DNA of 64,000 nt from Klebsormidium nitens (lineage: Eukaryota > Streptophyta > Klebsormidiophyceae > Klebsormidiales > Klebsormidiaceae), in contig DF236960.1 of assembly GCA_000708835.1 (NCBI GenBank), positions 214,982 through 278,981 of the forward strand, in the 5' to 3' direction. Below are positions 1 through 11,165 of the stretch, in pieces; within the stretch, counting starts at the first letter, position 1; every line of letters begins with the position of its first letter. Position numbers and translations under genes: made by a program. The notes beneath the pieces were generated by a model that did no database searches, was not told the DNA's origin, and worked only from the letters and a program-made list of their open reading frames with translations.

Positions 1-1833
1 AACCAGCACCGGTAGCAGGGAATGAAGGGGCTCACGGCAACGAATTCGTCCATGGCGTTGAGTTCTGGCCAGCGTGTCCGTTTGCACCCTGAACAGAATC
101 GCGCGGTGCTGAACCTCGTTGTGCAAGAAGCTATCCCTGAGTTTAACTCCTCCAGACCGAGCACCGGCTCTGTGATCAGAGAAACGCGGTGACGAACTTT
201 CCAAAACATCGCTTCTTTGTTGAGATTATTGATCTCTACGACGCTCCATCGGCCTCGAAAATATGGAAACGAAAGTCAGGGTCCTGGTTGGAAGGTCTTT
301 TCAGCTTTTTTCAGCCTTCGTTTTCAGTTTAAATGTTTACTGCAAGCAGAGTTGCCGGGGGAACTAACGCTGACGGCAGGAGAGAAAACAATCTCTCATC
401 CCGAAGCGGGCGTCCGCATCCGGGGGGCGAAGTTTGGATGGAAATGAGAAAGTGAAGACAACGCCACGAGCGACGAGCGGGAGCGGAAGAGGCAGCAGCT
501 GAATGAAACTCTCTGCGAGCGGAACAAGGCGAGCGGAACAAGCCGATGACTGGAAGTACTGAAAAGCAGCGGAACTGGACTAAACATAAACGTACTACGA
601 CTGGATGCGGGCGGAAGTCAAAGCCGAGCAGGAGGTTATGCATACAGGGGCGGACGAAAGGTTCTCAGGGGCGATACGGAGGTCGGACGGATCGAACATA
701 CGGGCGGAAGCAAATGGATATCGAACGGAAAGGAGGGACGTGTCGTTCCGCGTCGCTGTTCGCGGAACGGCGCGGACAAGAACGCACGGCCGGAACGGAA
801 CGAAGCTTTGGAGCAGAAAAGAACGTCGTGCCCAAGACGGCAAAGGTCGTCGAGCCTCAGGAGCTTGAAGCAAAACGGAGAGGACACGGAAGAATACAAC
901 AGAGTGTGAACGGGCGGTCACTGCCCGTGCCACCCGAGGGGATCACCAAACAGCGCATGCAGACGGTTACGAGAATTTGGAGACAGGTGCCAGCAACTTC
1001 AAGAAAATAATCCCAGAGGCTGCGAGAGGGAAGCTGATTAAGAGTAACCCGTTGAAAGCGGAAGCAAGCGAACGCTGAACAGGTTCCGAAATTTTTTATT
1101 GAGAGTTAGGTAAAGGGACCCGGGGGGGGGGAGAAGGAGCAGAAAAAGTAGATTGATGTGAGGGACAAAAAGATGGGAGCCGAAGAGAACTATAAGGACT
1201 TGTGTCGATATCAATCTGGAACTGGTACTACATGGATTCCAAACTTCTCCGCCCGTGCTGTTGAATCGACAGCGCGGTTGGGCGTTCCAGATCATTTGAG
1301 GAGCATCAGATACCAACCTCTCTCCCAGAAATTATAGGAAGTACTAAGTAGCGGCGCGTGGTCCAATCACTTAAATTTCGCATTCAGCCGGTTTCTTACT
1401 GTCATCTTGAGGCGGTATACAAGACACCTCGAAAGGTAAGCAGTCGCTGCATGACGCTCGATCCTGGCGTCAACAATAGGAACAGAGCTCTTCTAAGATG
1501 ACATCAGCGGACCGCACGCGCAAAACAACACCTTCTGAAGGCGAGTAGAACCTTGACGGGGCGGCCTTGCACGAAGTCGTGCCGGAACCCTCTAGATTCT
1601 GATAGCAAAGATCAGAAACCCCAAGAGCGGTCGGAGATTGCTCACCGTCTTCCAGCCGTGCATGAAAGTAGTCCTGCAGCATGCCGGAGAAGTAGGGGTG
1701 CGCGTCGACCGAAAAGCTGCAAAAAGCTTCCCAGTTTTCTTAGCCAATCGGATGGCTTTGAAGATCCACGTGGTAGACCAAGGTACATAACCAGAGGAGT
1801 AATATGGCCTGAAAAGGACCGTACCTCCTACCT
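1..1833. other. no supported gene; purine-rich tract
   Basis: I see no splice-consistent gene here. From about 470 to 900 the + strand is rich in short GCGGAA/AACGGA-like words, so several frames stay open by composition alone, including a 154-codon frame at 546-1010. Those frames overlap one another, are Arg/Gly/Lys rich and show no domain. A G run lies near 1121-1130. The stretch ends at an assembly gap. Confidence 0.4.
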
Positions 1834-1950
1834 NNNNNNNNNNNNNNNNNNNNNNNNNNNNNNNNNNNNNNNNNNNNNNNNNNNNNNNNNNNNNNNNNNN
1901 NNNNNNNNNNNNNNNNNNNNNNNNNNNNNNNNNNNNNNNNNNNNNNNNNN
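1834..1950. other. assembly gap (117 Ns)
   Basis: All bases are N. Nothing can be said about this stretch, and any frame crossing it is artefactual. Confidence 1.
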
Positions 1951-1966
1951 CGCGCAACCTAGGGCG

Positions 1967-2578
1967 CTAGCCTAGTGGGGCTCGCTCGGGCCGTGCAAAA
2001 TGGCTAGCCTGGTACGCCGTGCACGCCTCGATGTCTAAGCGCAGGCCCGTCATCTTTGCGGCCGCCCGCAACCCCTCCCGCTCTTCCTGGGCGAGCTTCA
2101 CCCGCTTTCTTACGTGTAGAAGCAGCTCCCCTTTGTCAGTGTATCCCTTGAACGACTCCGGTTCCGGCTCTTTCCCAAACCCAACTAGATGGGCGCACTG
2201 GGGGTACTCTCGCGGGCTCTCGATCAGAGCCCTCTTTAGCAGCAGGATGTTCATTATCAGCTTCTCTGGATCTCGCGTCAGCTTCGCGTGGGTAGTGCAG
2301 GCTTTCAGCGCCTGGTTGCCTCGTTTAACCCACCACTCCGATATGGCTCGCACCTCCCCCGTCTGAACCTCCTGCCTGGGTGTTGCGAGGCGACGTGGAG
2401 GCAGTGAATGTCGCCACGTAGACGGGAAGTTCCTGTGGACGAGAAAAGTACGAGCGGATCGGAATGGACGCCATGACAGTACACGAATCTCGGCGCCGGT
2501 CCGAAGAAGGTTAACCTCTAGCAATACCCTAAAGGCAAACTCGTCGCACAAGGGTCCTCTGATCTCTCCGTCTTTCAT
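1967..2578 (-). CDS. hypothetical 203-codon open frame
   Basis: This uninterrupted minus-strand frame runs from an ATG at 2578 to a stop at 1967. I do not recognise the product. The second half looks the more protein-like: a tryptophan pair followed by a charged, helix-prone stretch rich in Lys, Arg, Glu and Leu. The first half is Arg/Ser rich and may not be translated. There is no signal peptide, membrane helix or known motif. The downstream end lies next to the N gap, so it could be one exon of a larger gene or a transposon relic. The neighbouring 3.2-3.9 kb stretch is also decayed coding-like sequence on the same strand. Confidence 0.3.
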   Translation of the reverse strand: MKDGEIRGPLCDEFAFRVLLEVNLLRTGAEIRVLSWRPFRSARTFLVHRNFPSTWRHSLPPRRLATPRQEVQTGEVRAISEWWVKRGNQALKACTTHAKLTRDPEKLIMNILLLKRALIESPREYPQCAHLVGFGKEPEPESFKGYTDKGELLLHVRKRVKLAQEEREGLRAAAKMTGLRLDIEACTAYQASHFARPERAPLG

Positions 2579-2710
2579 ATGGAGTTGACGACGATCCTAC
2601 TCCAGATAGTGGATTCGAACAGGACCAATCACTGGTTCTCAGAAACTCGAGCTGACAATATCAAAACGGAGTATCGGAAGCAGTCAGCTGCTGTATAGGA
2701 TTTCAGTTGC

Positions 2711-2925
2711 TGACGTCACCCTCTCCTGAATGAAGCACACGTAAGAGCCTACCAGCGGCTCCAGCAAAAGCGAGCTGACGTCATGCGAAAAACCGGTAAA
2801 CTAGAAGGCCGTAAGTAATGTCTTGAAGTAACACAGTTTTCTTGGATGATGTAAGTGCTTAGAAAAGCTGACGTCACCCTCCGCTCAATCTTTTTTTAAC
2901 GGAATCAAGACCGGCAGTGACGTCG
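2711..2925. promoter_or_regulatory. cluster of TGACGTCA palindromes
   Basis: Perfect TGACGTCA palindromes occur at 2711-2718, 2776-2783 and 2869-2876, with a near copy (TGACGTCG) at 2918-2925. TGACGTCA is the known C-box/CRE-type binding site of bZIP factors. Four sites in about 215 bases is far above chance. No confident gene start lies next to them; the nearest open frames are the minus-strand frame ending upstream and the AT-rich plus-strand segment that begins at the last site. Confidence 0.4.
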
Positions 2926-3192
2926 CAAGCTGTTGAATTTGAGTCGAAAGTTGCTCGCTGCTTATTGCTTGAGTGTGGTACAAGGCAATTTATTGGACCT
3001 TCACTTTCGGACGCAAGATGTGATCAACTCTATTCTGGACTTTTTAGAATGTCTGCAAATCGTTTAAGCACACCAGAGGAAAAAGTAGCTCTATGCTCAT
3101 CATCTGCTTTTGGAAAAACTAATGCAGATACCCAATTAGCGTTTTCGTTACGTCGCACCGCTTATGATCATTGCTCTAGCGACCTGGCCTAG
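2917..3192 (+). other. AT-rich coding-like open segment, no known product
   Basis: A 91-codon open frame sits in sequence clearly richer in A/T than its surroundings, with A/T-ending codons. The amino-acid composition looks protein-like (Cys, Ser, Leu, Arg mixed), but I recognise no family. The change of composition is abrupt at about 2920, right at a TGACGTC word, and again near 3185. It may be an exon of an undetected gene or a small insertion from a source with different codon use. Confidence 0.25.
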
Positions 3193-3941
3193 GGACTTCC
3201 AGGCGACCGCGCGCAAAAGCAAGAGCCGGGGCATCTTGTCGCCAGGTCGTCCCCCAGCTCAAGCGACACCTGACTCGACTTAGAAGAGCCTGAAAAGCTA
3301 CCTGCTCGACGATCTTTGCATACTACTCCAGATGCGCCGCGGCCGCCCGCCTCCGCTCCGCGTCCAGGGAATCTTCTTCGCCGAGTAGTGTAGCACCACG
3401 ATTCGAAGGTGCTTCCAGGGTGAGGCCATCTCGCGGGTGAAGCAGTCATTGACCAAGAACAGGGAGTCCGATTCGGTAAAGTGAAGCAGCTATTCCTTTG
3501 CGAAGGACTTGAGGTACTTGGTGATGACGTCGGTTGCGGTCGAGCGGCGCCTTGATCTGGCGCCACTGGACGACCTTCCGTTAAGAGTGATCGGCATGAC
3601 TTCGGGTGGCCCTTCCTCCCTCTGTCTTGTATGGCTGAAATTGATGCAGCTAGAATGACTAAACGAGCCCGAGGAGAAGGCCGTGAGTGACTGGGAGAGG
3701 GAAACATTTGATGAGGTCGATCAGGTTGAAGTAGGGCAGGTAGCCGCGAGCTAGGGCGCAGCACAACCCTTTGTCCTCCCGTTCCTCCGGTTTCTCTAGC
3801 TGCCATGCCTCTACTCGTTTTCCGTAATCGACGTGGTCCGCATGCGTTCTCCGGGTTGCGTCTTAGTCCGCCAGTCGTAGGACTGTCTCCATTCGAGCTC
3901 CAGGCAACAGACCTCAAAATGGCCCAAAGGCGGGAACCCAA
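3189..3941 (-). pseudogene. decayed coding-like sequence
   Basis: One minus-strand frame stays open for 250 codons, but its product is Ser/Pro/Arg rich, as expected of an out-of-frame shadow. Another minus-strand frame is broken by stops yet reads as more plausible protein in pieces, for example around 3840-3920 and 3380-3520. The simplest reading is a decayed gene or transposon fragment. I cannot name it. Confidence 0.25.
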
Positions 3942-5090
3942 AAAGGTTGACTAATTGTAACCGCCTTCAACTGTCGACCTTCATGTCTACAGGCCGTACG
4001 TGGCGCCGGCGCTCCTCACAACTCTGACAGCCCAGTATTAAAACGGTTCTTCTTTTCGGCTAGTTCAACCTGTTCATTTAGGCGCTTCTCGGCGCCGCAC
4101 TTCAGGCCGGCCGCAGTAGCAACAGGTAGCTTGCAGAGTATTTTCACAGTCATTGGCCTGCAGTTAGTAGGACGAGCTCGGGATACGTCAGATTAGGACG
4201 GCTGTCTACAGCCGACCACCGGCTTTGGGCCAGCCTTAATCCGGACGTGTATCAGACGCTTATTTTAAACCAATCGGACGTTCGAAACAATTGCTCGACA
4301 ATTCAATATGAGGCTCATATAAACATCTTTAATTGTCTGAAAAGTGTCTAAAACGTGTCTGATCGTTGTATCGGTTACTTCTAGTTGCGGCCGATGGACG
4401 GCCATGATTGCTCGACTTTATTAACATGTCTCATACATCTCTGACCACGGTGTCTAAAGCGCGTCTGAGACTGGTCACTTCAGATCAGACATGCTTCAGA
4501 TCACATGGATCAGACAAGCTAGCATGTGCTTTCTCACAATGATTGCCGAGTATGCAACCAGCTTTCCTGGCAGTGAAACGCAATGCAGATGTAATAATCC
4601 AGGAAGGGGATCGCCGTGTGTGACGCGTATACTACGGGTGCACTGAGGTGTGCACTTTGTACGATGGACCAGCCGCCTTTCAACCGCCTGACGCGCGAAA
4701 CGACCTTGAGTGTTACCTACGGAGGATCTAGAATCTAGTGTCTTTGTGTACACATGTCTTAGCCGAACTACACTGCCAATATAACGGCGCTGGACACAGG
4801 AAGGTTAACTGTTTTGCTGCTAACCAGGTTCGATAAGCAAACTTCACTCTGGTTCTTTGACGTAAACCGCGTTGTAGCCACGTGTAAAACCTGCTTACTC
4901 AGGTTACTCAGGCTGCTCGAGTCTGGTCATTGGACACTTAACTGGCAGCTTCGAACCAGCCCGTAACCGACTGTGGTTAACCGCCAAAAAACCTTTGTCG
5001 GAAAACGATTCCGAATATGCAACCAGCTTTAATCCTGGCAGTGAAAACGCAATGCAAATGTAGCTACATCAGCAGATTCTGTGTGACGCA
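3942..5090. other. intergenic, no gene seen
   Basis: There are no splice-consistent exons. The stretch holds a diverged repeat of the word GTGTCTAAA followed about 12 bases later by GTCTGA (near 4349 and 4450) and a 465-base-spaced direct repeat listed separately. Around 4800-5000 are several AACCAG/GGTTAA words in a style also seen near 48.0-48.1 kb, perhaps a diverged dispersed repeat. Confidence 0.4.
4547..4630 (+). repeat. direct repeat, copy 1
   Basis: About 84 bases match 5012-5093, with a few substitutions and indels. Shared words include TATGCAACCAGCTTT, CCTGGCAGTGAAA, CGCAATGCA and TGTGTGACGC. The copies are 465 bases apart, just upstream of the first tandem gene unit. They may mark the edge of the amplified segment. 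Confidence 0.7.
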
Positions 5091-5093
5091 TAC
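5012..5093 (+). repeat. direct repeat, copy 2
   Basis: This is the second copy of the 4547-4630 repeat and leads directly into the start of tandem unit 1. The equivalent position in units 2 and 3 (about 12.5 and 17.6 kb) does not carry a clear copy. Confidence 0.7.
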
Positions 5094-5490
5094 GCCGTGC
5101 AGTGCGCTGCTGCCGCTGTGTATATGATGGACCAGTCGCCGCCGGCGGGCCCTGGCCCGGCCGGGCCGCCGGCGCTCGCGGCCGCCTCGTCGTGCCGAAA
5201 GCCGACCGGCAATACCGTATACCGGACGTCGGTCGAGACAAACAAAACCGTACCATCCGTGCCTCCGAGTCAATAGGCTATCGCCCCGTTCCCGCGCCCA
5301 AATTTGCGGCATGCATTCCAGCTGCAAATTGCCTGGAACGGCCTGGAATTCTGGATGATAAATATCATAAGCAGGTATGTTGATACTTTAGTGACCGGTG
5401 ATCCATTCCTGGTCGCCTAACCCCGGTCCCCAACTACTGATTCCTTGCATCCATTTTTATGGTCTCCGGGTTTCTAGGAATACAGTACGG

Positions 5491-5799
5491 CCAAGGTATG
5501 ATTCCGAATGCTCGGAATATGCAATTATTTTACAGAATGCAAGTCCAAATCTTGTATTATTTTATAGAATCCGACCCTAAATCGGAACGGGGTCAGAGGT
5601 ACCCAGGTACCCTTACTTCCTGGCTTTTCAAGGGGTGCCGGTACGTACCTTAATTTATATGGGCTTTGACATCACTTTCCGAACAGGATTTAGCAATTAT
5701 TTTCCCTTTCCAAAAAAGCAGATTCCGACTGCTTATTTCGAGTTTCCAACTTTCCGAATGCAAATAATTATTTAATTTTTAATCGGAATCATACCTTGG
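5491..5799. mobile_element. 309-bp MITE, hAT-like target duplication
   Basis: Perfect 17-base terminal inverted repeats, CCAAGGTATGATTCCGA, start at 5491 and end at 5799. The flanks CAGTACGG (5483-5490) and TAGTACGG (5800-5807) form an 8-base target duplication with one mismatch, the length typical of hAT elements. The interior is AT-rich with no open frame, so it is non-autonomous. The block is missing from the matching position in tandem units 2 and 3, which supports insertion after the units were formed. It lies about 0.9 kb upstream of the unit 1 promoter. Confidence 0.85.
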
Positions 5800-6474
5800 T
5801 AGTACGGTATATAGGAGCTGCCGAGGATTCAGCGTCGAACCGGGCACAAAGATGCTGGACTACCCGGCCAAAGATTATGCTGAAAGCTTATATGCTACAA
5901 CTTATACGTGCACGGTAAATTAAGGCCTTGGAGGAAACACTAGACTCAGAGCCTAGGGTACGTCAATGCGCAGCTTCACAATACCATTGCATGGTACCGT
6001 ACGGTATGTTGGTATCAGACATATGGCAGGCAGGTCAACGCCAAATTACAAGATGACGTCAGACTCGCTGTGTTCCAAGAGTAACTTTAATTCAATGAAT
6101 GCTGGGATACACCCCGTTTTCGCGCTTGGCTGGTTGCAACACGTTGCAATGTATGTATATCAGGCCTTCAACTTCAAGCTTGTTTCTCAGAGGAATCACG
6201 CCCTGGAACACCCATCTCCTATGCTGACCAAGCGGGAAGCCAGCTCAGGAAGAAAGGTGGTTTTTCCAAACAACCGGCCCGCAGTCAGCCGTTCAAGAGT
6301 CGGGATGCAAACCCCTGGTTGCTTAACGTGTCCCATTCAAATGCAACGAGGATATCCTTTGCCGGGATTATCCTTTGCTTGTGATCAGCTCAGCTCTCAT
6401 AAGCATGGAGATCTTTGGATACGGCGGAAAAGTTGCCATGCAAACGCTCTCCAGCTGTAGACTGCATGCTGCAC

Positions 6475-6484
6475 GACAGCTGTC
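6475..6484. promoter_or_regulatory. GACAGCTGTC palindrome, conserved in all three units
   Basis: The ten-base perfect palindrome GACAGCTGTC recurs at 13552-13561 and 18479-18488, about 145-155 bases upstream of each TATA box. It contains an E-box-like CAGCTG core. Because it is one of the better conserved words between otherwise diverging upstream regions, it is a candidate binding site. Confidence 0.45.
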
Positions 6485-6629
6485 ACAGCCACCTCCGATC
6501 AGCTCATTGTTATGATGGCATCGCTCCTGCTCTCAGCTAAACGTCAGAACTATGCTGATCACTCACAAATTATGTGAGGGCTGCCCATTGGCTCATATAC
6601 CTATACAGCCCCCAAGCTGCAATCTGGCC

Positions 6630-6636
6630 TATAAAA
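6630..6636 (+). promoter_or_regulatory. TATA box of tandem gene 1
   Basis: TATAAAA lies 97 bases upstream of the ATG at 6727. About 25 bases further upstream is the block CTATACAGCC, repeated in units 2 and 3. Transcription would be expected to start near 6660. Confidence 0.7.
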
Positions 6637-6726
6637 TCCACGCCCACACACCTTCATTCCCTAAAACTTCAAATCGTTCCAGAACAAACTTCAAAGCTCA
6701 GAGTCCACCTTCTCTCAGCAGCCGCC

Positions 6727-9700
6727 ATGGCTTCCGCTGCGCGCCTCTCCCTCCTCTTCCTTGTTTCCGCTGCGGTCCTTTCCGGCTCAGCCGCGCAGCA
6801 GGTCAATGTTCCGGTGACGGTGCAGTGCCTGAACGTGCTGGAGAACAACCAGATCCTCAACATCCCTGGTGCCAATGTGGGCGTCGTCCAGGTCATCGCG
6901 GCAGCTCTCGGTGGCGCCGGCCAGGCCCCAAGCGCGCTCTTCTTCAACAGTAAGTCCCTAGCTCATTCTCCTGCAGGCTCAAGGCCTGTGCTTTTCTTGC
7001 ATTTGTTCCTTCGCTTATACCTTTTTCTGAGTCTGTCTGCTGGGGTCTCTATATTGATGTTTGTGGCTGGCCGCGAGAAAGCACTCCATGACCTGCCTCT
7101 AAAGAGATTCGTTGTGACGGCTCAGCAGCCAGATGAGCTGGGTTTCAGTAGGGAGAGGCAGTGGACAACGCGTTCCAGATTCTGCATTGCCTGCTCTTGC
7201 ATAATCTTCTCAGCAGCTGAGATCTTTGAGCTTCTTCCTGTGAACTTCACAATAAGGGAGATCTCCTTCCTGAGCTGACTTACTCAATGCCGGTTTCTCT
7301 TTTAAAATGGCTTTTTGAGGCAAACAGACTAGCTCTTTGATGGTTGCGGGGTCGTCTCTAGGTTAGAGGATTGAGACACGTGAGAATCTGGATCGCCGCT
7401 TGAAGCCTGCAAGCAGACATTTGACTCGAGGAAACAAAGGTCAAGCTGGGTTCTTAATTTGACATTGAATGCTTTGCGCGTCGTTAATTCTGTTCAGCAT
7501 GTGTCCTGTTGCGAGCTGAAGTCACGGCTCAAGAGCAATCTGCATAGGCTCCTCGTTGTGCAGGACTCACCTTGATGGTTCGGCTCACGTCGCGTGCAGA
7601 TAGTTTGATCCTGCACTCCAAGGCAATCCGAAGCAACAATTTGACATGTTTCTGGCCCTCTCCTGCAGGCAGCAGCAGCACCAACAACTGCACCAACAAC
7701 CAGAACTTCAACAGCAACTCCACGTGCAGCTCCGCCATTGGCCCCGTTAACCTGGGTGTTCTAGGCCAGGGCACTCTCACCCCCTGCTACAACGGGGCGT
7801 TCGCAGGGTCAAGTAGGGCCAAAATCGTGTCAGCATATTTGCAGAAAAATACTCGATACGAGAATAGCCGCCGTTTCATCGTTTCTTGGTCAAATCGACT
7901 TCCGTTTTTTGCATTGAGTACGCAACTCGTACCTTTAAAATGTACAACCCTCACTTTCGCCAAAAGTGACGAGTGCCCGGTAGTTAGAAATAGTGCCCGG
8001 TACATCAACGATTTCGAAAGGGCGCCCCACGGAAGTCGGCCTTGGTCCAACTTTCGGAAGCCGACACTTGGGCACAGGTTAGGCCTTGGGAAAGTCTAGT
8101 GCACCACATTCCTACTTCCGGAAAATCCGCGCAGATTTGACCCCGGCAGGGTATTTAAGGTATTAATAAATACAGAAAATATAAATAAAATAAACATATA
8201 TCCTCCCGGGGCCGCATCCGATGTGAATTTTGAAAAGTAGGAACGCAGTGCACAAGAGGTACCCTAGGTGGGCTCAGTGCCCGAAAATCACCTCAAAAAA
8301 GTTGGGCCGGGTCCGACTTCCGTGGGGCGCCCTTTTCAATATCTGCATGTACCGGCCACTTTTACCACCGACCGGTTGGCAGGCGGAAGTGAAAATTTCT
8401 ACCGGTATGTTGCAATGTGCTAGCGATGGGGTACCGGTAGCAAAAATCAGAAGTCAATTTGGCCACGATTTGAGTAAATGACGAGATCAAACGTCAAAAT
8501 GCCGAAAAGCTGACAGTGCTGACATGACGGCGGGTTGTACTTGGAGCGTACATGTGTACTTTTGGGTCCGTCCGGGTGTACTTTTAGAAAGTACCGAAAT
8601 GTACCAACCTTCCGAAAGGTCCTAGGATCGATTCCCACCATCGACCATTGAAGTTCCATTTTTTTGGCATTATTTTGCAATTGTTTTAAAGAGTGCCAGG
8701 ATTGGCCCCACCTGATCCTGCGAACGCCCAACGAGCCTACCGCGGGCGGACGCAAGCTGCTGCAGCAGATCAACGTTCCCGTCACCGTCCAGTGCCTGAA
8801 CCTGCTGGAGAACAACCAGATCCTCAACATCCCCGGACTAAATGTGGGCGTTATCCAGCTTATCTTGTCGGCTCTCGGCGGTGCTGGCCAGGCCCCAACC
8901 GCGCTCTTCTACAACAGTGAGTCATAAGTGTCGCACTTTGAAAAGTTCCGACTGATGATTTCTCAATCTGCATCTAGTGATCTGATGCTTTGATCCTTGT
9001 TCCTTTCAAGTACTCTCACGCTCTGTTGATGAGCAGTGAAGGATCCAGTGAATCAAACTGAAGTAAAAATCGAGGGCAGAGGGATTGTTTGTACAATCTG
9101 CAAGCTAGTTCGATTGTGATCTACAAAACCCGAAAATTATCGTGAGTTCTGAGCAAAAAGGAAAGTAGCCTGTTCTGAAAGGCGGGTCGTATTGCTCTTA
9201 CGGTTGTGTACGTGTCAGTACTTGACGAAAACTATTTGAGACTGATGGTCGGGTACATAGGGCAGACGACTGATAACAGAAGCACCTTACACCCCACGTG
9301 GAGTTTTCATAATACTTGGCGTTTTCAAAACACTTGGCGCCTCTCCTTCCGTCGAGCAAACGTGTCGTCCCAATGCGAACTGTTTCATTCACTTTTATTT
9401 TACCTTTGTCGCCAAACCCATGGCGCATATTTACCACTTCATTATTGCGTCTCCGCAGCCGGCAGCAGCACCAACAACTGCGTCAACAACCAGACCTTCA
9501 ACAGCAACTCCACGTGCAGCTCCGCAATTGGCCCAATCAATGCTGGCATTTTGGTCAGGGCACTCTCATCCCCTGCTACAACACCCCCGCCACCCCCGCC
9601 CCCACCGCCGGCGGCCGCAAGCTGCTGCAGCAAGTTAACGTGCCGGTTACCGCCCAGTGCGTTAACCTGCTGGACAACTCCCAGGTCGCCACTGACATCC

Positions 9701-11165
9701 CCAACGCGGTCGTCCAAGTCATCGGAGTGATTGCCGCAGTAGCCGGCGGAGGTGGCCAGACCCCATCTGCCATCTTCTACAACAGTGAGTCGCACCCGAC
9801 AGTTGACATGCACTTGTTCGGATACTGCTTGGATGCCTCAAGAAACTGGTTAGATACGTTCAGAGTGTAAGTCGATACGTCTTTTGTCGTCAGCAAGGAC
9901 TCTTCCTGAGATTTTTCTGGAAGCGAAGCAATGGAGGTCCTCGCTCTACTAGCAACCTCGAACCTCAACGCACCCCTTCGCGCTCGCTCCTTTCCGTTTA
10001 CCATCTCGAATGTCAGATTCAAGCCGAGCCTTGCTAAATTTCGCGTGCCCAAAACCCCGTTTTCTTTCGAGCTTGTAACTCGGTCTTTCCATTCTGACCG
10101 TCATCTTTATCTTCGAACCACTCTCCGTAATCTGAGTTCGTAGGATCTTGGGACCAGACTCTCCGCCCACAAAGTACAACAGGTTAACCGCCAACCTACC
10201 TTTCTTCTCGACCTTGACGCTTCATTTCCCCCCTTGCAGCCGGCACGAGCACCAACAACTGCAAGAACCTGCAGGAGTTCAACTCCAACAGCACCTGCAG
10301 CTCCGGGGTTGGCCCTGTGAACGCTGGCGTGCTCGGCCAGGGAACTTTTATCACGGGCTACCCCACCCCCCCCGCCGGCGGCCGCAAGCTGCTCCAGCAG
10401 ATCAACGTCCCTGTTACCGTTCAGTGCGTGAACTTGCTCAACAACAACCAGATCCTCAACCTCGCAAACCTGAACGTGGGCGTCATCCAGCTCATCCTGT
10501 CCGTGCTCGGCGGAGGAGGCCAGACCCCGAGCGCCGTCTTCTTCAACAGTGAGTCGCGAAGTTTTGCTGAATGATCGTCAGATCGAATAAGGAACCCGAG
10601 ATGTGTGCCAGCCGTCAAGATTCTTCTGATCGAAGATTCCGTGATGCCACGTATTCTTCATCCTTGCACTGCCGTCTTTCGACGTTGGCTTTTCAAAAGG
10701 TCCCCGGTACTCGACTCTTGTCATCTTCTAGCCTTTCGTCAGCCTCAAGTTTGCATGTTGTCCCATAGTTGCTAGACAAGTAGTACCAATGTTCACCACG
10801 CTTGGATTGATTTGTCTCTGCAACATCTACTTGGCGCCTACTCGGATTTTGCAGCGCGCGCTTAGAAGAGAATTTTGCGAAGCCGCCGCTCATCCTTGAA
10901 TCGTCCTGCAACGCTGCCTTCGTTTCCATCTCCGTGACGACATGGAAGGAGTGTGAAACACTTGTCAGTCTAGTTGCCGTTGCTGTATTACAAACCGTAT
11001 GTTATCTGACCCATGTTTCACCTACTCCTTGCAGGCGGCACCTCCACCAACAACTGCCAGAACAACCAGGAATTCACCAGCACCAGCAACTGCTCCTCCG
11101 CGATCGGACCCGTCAACGCTGGTGTTCTCGGCCAGGGCACTCTCATCCCTTGCTACGGATCTTAG
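6727..11165 (+). pseudogene. secreted four-Cys-module repeat protein, copy 1 (broken)
   Basis: Exons by splice sites: 6727-6949, 7669-7794 joined (before insertion) to 8730-8916, 9459-9784, 10240-10548, 11035-11165. Exon 1 encodes a signal peptide of about 22 residues and the first half-module. Each middle exon carries the second half of one module, a GGRKLLQQ linker and the first half of the next, and the last exon closes with a stop. Four modules would result. Two lesions break it. A 935-bp transposon splits exon 2; with its 4-base duplication it adds 939 bases (313 codons) but brings stops. A single G is missing near 9553 relative to copies 2 and 3, shifting the frame. The module encoded by exon 4 has also lost its last Cys (Gly instead, near 10350). 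The missing base could be an assembly error, but the transposon is real sequence. Splicing out the insert cannot be excluded. I do not recognise the family. Confidence 0.75.
7795..8729. mobile_element. 935-bp non-autonomous DNA transposon inside exon 2
   Basis: Terminal inverted repeats of about 27 bases with three or four mismatches start with GGGCGTTCGCAGG at 7795 and end with its complement at 8729. The target AACG is duplicated at 7791-7794 and 8730-8733. Removing the element and one AACG restores an exon matching those of copies 2 and 3, which fixes the boundaries precisely. A second, nested imperfect inverted repeat of about 120 bases (roughly 7992-8115 against 8232-8358) contains GGGCGCCCCACGGAAGTCGG and its complement, so the centre can fold into a long hairpin or is an older insertion. 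There is no transposase frame. The superfamily is unclear; a 4-base duplication is unusual. Confidence 0.9.

Noticed and set aside
546-1010. 154-codon open frame as a gene
   Set aside because: It lies in a purine-rich low-complexity tract, overlaps other open frames, and has no domain or splice support.
3189-3941. 250-codon minus frame as an intact protein
   Set aside because: The product is Pro/Ser/Arg-rich like a shadow frame; another broken frame on the same strand looks more like the original coding frame.
8605-8640. Another tRNA-like GATCGATTCCC word
   Set aside because: It lies inside the transposon and lacks cloverleaf pairing.
9442-9813. Gly/Val/Leu-rich minus-strand frames over the four-Cys exons
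   Set aside because: They are antisense shadows of repeated GC-rich exons and recur wherever those exons occur.
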